The notes under the pieces were generated by a model. The model saw only the letters and a program-made list of their open reading frames with translations, made no database searches and was not told where the DNA came from. The position numbers and the translations under genes were made by a program. A stretch of DNA of 64,000 nt, from contig CAUVWY020000010.1 of assembly GCA_963555775.3 (NCBI GenBank), positions 1,116,001-1,180,000 on the forward strand. Direction: 5' to 3'. This document shows, piece by piece, positions 59,563 to 64,000 of this stretch. The stretch comes from JAJEDW01 sp963555775 (lineage in GTDB: Bacteria > Acidobacteriota > Terriglobia > 20CM-2-55-15). Position 1 is the first letter of the stretch; the number at the start of each line of letters is the position of its first letter.

Positions 59563-61221
59563 ATGAAGAGAGCATTGATTGTTGTAGGAACCTGCATGGC
59601 CTTCGCCCTGATGGGCTGTTCCTCAGAGACGGTCCAGCCGGCCTCCGACCAGCAACCTTATGCGGCCCCTATTCCCTATGGGGTGGTCTACTATGATCCA
59701 GCCAACGCGTACAACGGGTATACCTTTTTCGGCAGCGTGCTCGTCGACATGAGAGGAAACCTCATCAGAGAATCGGCGACCGGCGACGGCGGTGTTTGGG
59801 GCGAGGTGTATGACGACGGCCATTTCTTGACCGTGACTGCCACGGGAGGTGGTCGAGGAGGTGCTGGCTGGAGCGGGGGAGGGCGGGCGATGACGCTCGT
59901 CGAGATGGATTTCGATGGAAACGTCCACGGTAAGTGGTCACCCGCGGAGTCCGGGAGGGAGGAACTGGAACCGCACCACCAATACATTCGGATCTTCAAC
60001 CCGAAGGTCAATGACTACACGTATCTGGTCCTCGTATACACTCCGTTGGCCATGGACCCGCAGAGGAGAGACATCTCCTATCAGGAGGCCATTAACAATG
60101 GCGCGGATCCTTCGAAAGGCCTCAACGAAGAGCGTCCTCCGGACCAGAATGGGATTGTTGAAGTCGACCGGCAGGGAAATATCCTGTGGGAATGGTACGT
60201 ATGGGATCATACGATTCAGGACTTCGACCCAACCAGAGGGAAATACGGCAACCCGGGAGCGCCGGAGAACTGGGGCAAGATCGACCTGAATCTGGCTTTA
60301 AACGATCAGGATGGCCTCGACTTCAGTTGGAGCACGCTGAACTCGATAGATTACAACCCTGAATTGGACCATATTGCCATCAACTCCAGGGACCACAGCG
60401 AGTTTTACATCATCGATCACGGCGCCACCTTTGTTCCAGCAGATCCGGCGGCCAGCAGAGCTTTGGCGGCCGGCGCGGCCGGTGATTTCATCTTTCGCTG
60501 GGGCACGCCCTCCAACTACCGCATGGGCCAAAAGGCAGAATGCAACCATAACCGCACGGCACAGATTTTTGGAGCCCATGACATTCAGTGGATCAGGGAG
60601 GGCACACCTGGGGTAGGGAATTTCCTGATCTTTGACAACGGCATGTTCCGCCTGAGCGAACGGCCCCGTTCGGCGGTGTTGGAGATCGATGTCCATGACG
60701 AAGAGATGGGGCAGTACATCTGGCAACACGAGGCAGGGTATAAAGTTCTCGACCCTCCCCTAGCAGCCTGTCGGACTTTCGGCGTAAGTCCTTTGTTTTC
60801 AACAACGGCCCTTTTTAGCCCGAAACGGTAAACACAGTCATATGAATGACTTAGGTTTTTGATTCGGTGTTAGTCCGACAGGCTGCTAGAGAGAGAACAG
60901 GTCTCCAACCAGGTCGTCGGGTACTGGGTTCTGCACTCGTATGACGGAACGCGTCTGTACCAGGATCATGCACAGGGAGCGAAGAAAATGCCCAACGGCA
61001 ACATCATGGCCGCGACCGGCGATCGCGTTGTCGAATTGAGCCCTGAAGGAGATGTGGTGTGGGAATACCGTGGCCTAAGTGAGTTCGAGCGCTTCGCGCC
61101 CGATCACTCTCTTTTTGCCGAATGGGATATGACTCCAAAAGGCAGGCTCGCAGACCGGGCGGAGCCTGGAGGTCGCCCTGGACCGGGCGCCGTGGGGGGC
61201 GGCGGCCAGCTAATCAATTGA
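59563..61221 (+). pseudogene. Arylsulfotransferase-family lipoprotein gene split by a MITE
   Basis: The first 400 codons carry a lipoprotein signal (IVVGTCMAFALMGCSSE) and ASST-like propeller repeats (YNGYTFFGSVLVDMRGNLIRES, GIVEVDRQGNILWEWYVWDHTIQDFD, SWSTLNSIDYNPELDHIAIN, HDIQWIREGTPGVGNFLIFDNG). The frame then enters the 122-bp MITE and ends at 60831. Removing the MITE and one CTAG copy restores one frame: VLDPPL-EREQVSNQVVGYWV..KMPNGNIMAATGDRVVELSPEGDVVWEYRG, ending at 61221, i.e. 510 residues. Relatives transfer sulfate between phenolic compounds in the periplasm. It is paralogous to the gene at 62673. Confidence 0.85.
60764..60885. mobile_element. 122-bp MITE with IS1182-type termini (copy 2)
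   Basis: Inverted termini CAGCCTGTCGGACT and AGTCCGACAGGCTG, flanked by CTAG at 60760-60763 and 60886-60889. Internal sequence is nearly the same as copy 1. It lies within the arylsulfotransferase-family gene, whose original reading frame is exactly restored on conceptual excision. Confidence 0.9.
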
Positions 61222-61254
61222 CGCAATCATCAAAATTAACTACGGAGCTGGGAA

Positions 61255-62589
61255 ATGAAGAGAATTAGAATCAGCCGGCGCGAGTTCCTCGGGGCCGCAG
61301 TTGCCGGCACGGCGCTCGCAAACGCACCGAACTTGATGGCACAACAGTCCGGGGGGACTCCGGGGAGGCCCAACATCGTTTTTCTTTTTGCCGACGACCT
61401 GGGATACGGGGACCTGAGCAGCTACGGGCGCCCCGACTACAAGACGCCGGTCCTGGACCAGCTGGCCGACGACGGTTTGCTCTTCAGCGATGCGTATGCC
61501 AACGCGCCCGTGTGCTCGCCGACCCGCGTTGGCTTTCACACGGGGCGCTATCCGCATCGTCTGCCCGTGGGAGCGGGTGGCGTGGTTGCGGCCGACGATG
61601 AGACGCTGGGCATTCCCCCCGAGCATCCGACGCTGGCCAAGCTGCTCCGGAGCAACGGCTATGAAAACATACTGCTGGGTAAGTGGCACATCGGCCGGGC
61701 GCCGCAGTTCCGACCCAACGCGCAAGGCTACGACGAGTTCTTCGGGTTCCTGACCGGCACGTCCGATTACTTCGCGTACACGAACACGGCGGGTTTTCGG
61801 GACTTGTGGGAAAACAACGAGCCCAGCAATGCGGAGGGCTACCTGACGGACCTGTTGACGGCGAGAGCCGTCGAAGTCATTCGCAGACAGCGGAACGGGC
61901 CGTTCTACCTGAGCCTCCATTACAACGCGCCGCACTCGCCCTGGGAAGGGCCGGGAGACAGAAGCCTGGATCACAGTCACCCCGTACAGGCAGGACCCGA
62001 GGGTTCTCCGGAAAAGTATGCGGAGATGATGAAAAGCATGGACGACGGCATCGGCCGCGTCCTCGAAGCGTTAGCGGATACAGACCATGAGCGGACGACG
62101 CTGGTCGTCTTCACGAGCGATAATGGCGGGGCTCGGTACTCGGACAATTGGCCGTTCTCGTTCCAGAAAGGCAATTGCTGGGAGGGCGGCATTCGCGTGC
62201 CGGCAATCGTACGCTGGCCGGGTGTCGTGCCGACGGGATTCCAAACCAACCAAGTGGCGACAACCATGGACTGGATGGCGACGTTTCTTGCGGCGAGCGG
62301 CACGAATCCGGATCCGAACTATCCCCTTGACGGTGAAAACCTTCTCCCGGTCTGCACAGGGGAACGGCGCGCGTATGATCGGACGCTGTTCTGGCGCAAC
62401 CCCCAGCATGGTGCCGTACGGATGGGACAGTGGAAGTACCTCCGCGAACAGGGAGGGGAACACCTGTTCAACCTGCCGGCGGACCCTGGCGAGCAAACGG
62501 ACCTCAAGGAGCGTTTTACCGAGGTGTTCGCTTCGTTACAGCGCCAGTATGAGGACTGGAACAGGCAGATGGTACCGCTCCCGGCTTGA
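61255..62589 (+). CDS. Arylsulfatase-type sulfatase (Tat-exported)
   Basis: A 444-aa sulfatase. A twin-arginine leader (ISRREFLGAAVAGTALANA) leads into PNIVFLFADDLGYGDLSSYG, the metal-binding aspartates (~42-43). The active-site motif CSPTR begins at Cys87, which is converted to formylglycine by a separate enzyme; TGRYPHR follows. Later motifs include LLGKWHIG, GFDEFFGF-like YDEFFGFLTG, HSPWEGPG and VFTSDNGG (~285). It hydrolyses sulfate esters in the periplasm. It lies between two arylsulfotransferase-family genes on the same strand, which suggests coordinated sulfoester chemistry, with sulfate possibly transferred or released from one substrate class. Confidence 0.95.
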   Translation: MKRIRISRREFLGAAVAGTALANAPNLMAQQSGGTPGRPNIVFLFADDLGYGDLSSYGRPDYKTPVLDQLADDGLLFSDAYANAPVCSPTRVGFHTGRYPHRLPVGAGGVVAADDETLGIPPEHPTLAKLLRSNGYENILLGKWHIGRAPQFRPNAQGYDEFFGFLTGTSDYFAYTNTAGFRDLWENNEPSNAEGYLTDLLTARAVEVIRRQRNGPFYLSLHYNAPHSPWEGPGDRSLDHSHPVQAGPEGSPEKYAEMMKSMDDGIGRVLEALADTDHERTTLVVFTSDNGGARYSDNWPFSFQKGNCWEGGIRVPAIVRWPGVVPTGFQTNQVATTMDWMATFLAASGTNPDPNYPLDGENLLPVCTGERRAYDRTLFWRNPQHGAVRMGQWKYLREQGGEHLFNLPADPGEQTDLKERFTEVFASLQRQYEDWNRQMVPLPA

Positions 62590-62672
62590 AGGGGGCAGCG
62601 GGGTGTAGGGCGCGGCGGACTCGCCTGAGTCGACACGCTTGTTTAACGAAAACAGAAAATGGAGCTCGATCG

Positions 62673-64000
62673 ATGAAAAAAATCTTGTTTGGTTTCCTTG
62701 CGGTGGTGCTCGTGTCAGGGGCGTACGCGCACGAAGCTTTCAGAGGGCCCACCGAACTGATTTGGCATGATCCGGAGAACGCTGCCCAGGGCTATACAAT
62801 GTTCTCTGTCCGTCCCCGTCTGGATGACCACGAATTCACTTACCTCGTTGATATGGAAGGGAATGTCGTTCACAAGTGGAAAACCATTACGCCGACCTAT
62901 GAGGGCGGAGGCTACTTCGTCGAAAAGACAGCCCATTTGACCGAGGAGGGAAGCATCATCCAGGGCATCATGACAGAAAACCCCGAAGACGGGAAACCAC
63001 GGGCGGCTCTCCAGGAACTCGACTGGGATGGGAACCTGGTCTGGGAGTTCATCGATCCACGGGAGCGTTACCGGTACCACCACGCCTTCCATCGAATCTG
63101 GAACAACAAACTCAATGACTGGACCGTCATATTCACATCTCAGATTCCGATGACCCAGGACCAGGCGGTGGCCGCGGGGGCCGATCCCTCGGTGGAGTGG
63201 AATGCAGCTCCCGATGGGGTGGTCGAGATCGACATGGACGGCAACATTGTCTGGGAGTGGTGGACCCTGGATCACGTCGTTCAGGACCAGAATCCCGACT
63301 GGCCTAATTATGGCGTGATCACCGAACACCCGGAAAAGATGGATCTGAACTGGGGTAACGGATTGACGGGGAACTTCACCCATCAGAACTCCCTAAATTA
63401 CAATCAGACCCTTGGCCAGGTCGTGGTCAACAACTCGAGAAGGAGTGAGTTCTATGTGATCGACCACGACGGCACCTTTGTCGCCGGCGATTTCGAAGCC
63501 AGCAAAGAATTGGCAGCGGGGCCCGGCGGTGACATTCTCTTCCGCTGGGGCAATCCCGCCGCGTACGGCGCGGGGGAAGGCCCGTCCTATGACGCCGATG
63601 GAAACAGGAGTTCTGAGGGCGACCAGCAGTTGCATTTCAGCCACGACATCCAATGGGTCGGCGACGGTCTGCCGGGAGCGGGAAATTTTCTGGTGTTCAA
63701 CAACGGCGCCCGCCGCGCGGGGGGCTATCGTTCCGAAATCGTAGAGATCAACCCGTACCGGGGAGCCTACCCGAGGGCGGACTACATTCCGCCCCTTGCC
63801 ATAGGCGATCCGACCGACCAGAGAGTCTGGAGCTTCACATCAGGCGAGCCCAATAGTTTTTACAGTGCGCACATTTCCAGCACTCAGCGCCTTCCAAACG
63901 GCAACACGCTGGTGATGTCCGGCCGCCACGGGCACGTTTTTCAAGTGACGCCCGATGGCGAAGTCGTTTGGGAATACACGGTTCCGGTCATGGATGACGT
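62673..64000 (+). CDS. Arylsulfotransferase-family protein (partial, runs off the window)
   Basis: The ATG at 62673 begins a signal peptide (ILFGFLAVVLVSGAYAHE). The 442 codons visible show ASST-family propeller segments: NAAQGYTMFSVRPRLDDHEFTYLVDMEGNVVHKWKTI, GAALQELDWDGNLVWEFIDP-type strands, WTLDHVVQDQNPDWPNYGV, HQNSLNYNQTLGQVVVNNSRRSEFYVIDHDGTF and FSHDIQWVGDGLPGAGNFLVFNNGARRAGGYRSEIVEI. The stop lies beyond position 64000. It shares architecture with the MITE-split gene at 59563 and presumably retains the function that gene has lost. Confidence 0.85.
   Translation, partial: MKKILFGFLAVVLVSGAYAHEAFRGPTELIWHDPENAAQGYTMFSVRPRLDDHEFTYLVDMEGNVVHKWKTITPTYEGGGYFVEKTAHLTEEGSIIQGIMTENPEDGKPRAALQELDWDGNLVWEFIDPRERYRYHHAFHRIWNNKLNDWTVIFTSQIPMTQDQAVAAGADPSVEWNAAPDGVVEIDMDGNIVWEWWTLDHVVQDQNPDWPNYGVITEHPEKMDLNWGNGLTGNFTHQNSLNYNQTLGQVVVNNSRRSEFYVIDHDGTFVAGDFEASKELAAGPGGDILFRWGNPAAYGAGEGPSYDADGNRSSEGDQQLHFSHDIQWVGDGLPGAGNFLVFNNGARRAGGYRSEIVEINPYRGAYPRADYIPPLAIGDPTDQRVWSFTSGEPNSFYSAHISSTQRLPNGNTLVMSGRHGHVFQVTPDGEVVWEYTVPVMDD

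Overview
The window looks like a high-GC Gram-negative bacterial chromosome, most likely an Acidobacteriota-type genome (an inference from gene content, not a taxonomic search). Pointers are secreted M28 peptidases, PQQ-dependent dehydrogenases with small cytochromes c, DUF6152 and related secreted proteins, Oar-like TonB receptors with an N-terminal carboxypeptidase-regulatory domain, and TolC/HlyD/paired-ATPase efflux genes. No rRNA, tRNA or CRISPR array was recognised. The landscape is unusually rich in mobile DNA: three insertion sequences with definable ends and target duplications, two 122-bp MITEs sharing termini with the resident IS1182 element, a roughly 177-bp inverted-repeat element (called R1 here) in two full copies and several fragments, and GC-rich palindromic tandem arrays.

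Layout. 1-2.8 kb (minus): an AlkB-type membrane hydroxylase fused to a GlnE-like adenylyltransferase half, overlapping by ATGA a secreted NHL beta-propeller. 2.9-5.3 kb: a complete IS1595-family element carrying two passenger genes. 5.5-10.2 kb: gluconate 2-dehydrogenase subunit 3/GMC oxidoreductase pair and a B12-binding radical SAM protein. 10.2-10.7 kb: repeats. 10.7-15.9 kb: DUF427, TPM/nucleotidyltransferase-like/LemA genes, then a cytochrome c overlapping a PQQ alcohol dehydrogenase with a lanthanide-type aspartate. 15.9-18 kb: ZIP transporter among decayed metal-transport genes. 18-22.4 kb: STAS protein, SufT, M28 peptidase, BsuPI-domain protein, TadA. 22.5-27.4 kb: TolC-HlyD-ATPase-ATPase efflux genes behind a sigma-54-type promoter and without a permease. 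27.4-30.3 kb: IS1634 element and repeat array.

30.3-36.4 kb (minus): a tightly packed operon of a 51-codon leaderless ORF, Ppx/GppA, two thymidylate-kinase-like proteins, an unknown protein, a CHAD protein, SixA and a zinc alcohol dehydrogenase, which reads as a polyphosphate/phosphotransfer module. 36.4-39.2 kb: TSUP permease with a small membrane protein, a secreted hydrolase, an OsmC-family gene whose conserved cysteine codon is TGA followed by a bSECIS-like hairpin (probable selenoprotein), and a YdcZ-type transporter. 39.3-40.9 kb: IS1182. 41-45 kb: M28 peptidase, histidine phosphatase, and an AAA ATPase/DUF3226 TOPRIM-like pair with a -1 slippery heptamer at a frame break. 45.3-53.5 kb: secreted and periplasmic proteins (SMP-30 lactonase, DUF6152, PQQ glucose-dehydrogenase-like, NHL propeller, molybdate-type binding protein) separated by R1 and MITE copies.

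53.5-64 kb: a decayed antitoxin/PIN toxin pair, an AI-2E transporter fragment, an amidohydrolase lipoprotein, a TonB receptor split by one in-frame TAA, and a sulfatase flanked by two arylsulfotransferase-family genes. The first of those two is split by a MITE whose CTAG duplication allows exact reconstruction of the original reading frame. Extracellular or periplasmic oxidation, sulfoester chemistry and peptide degradation dominate; insertion and decay are the second theme.
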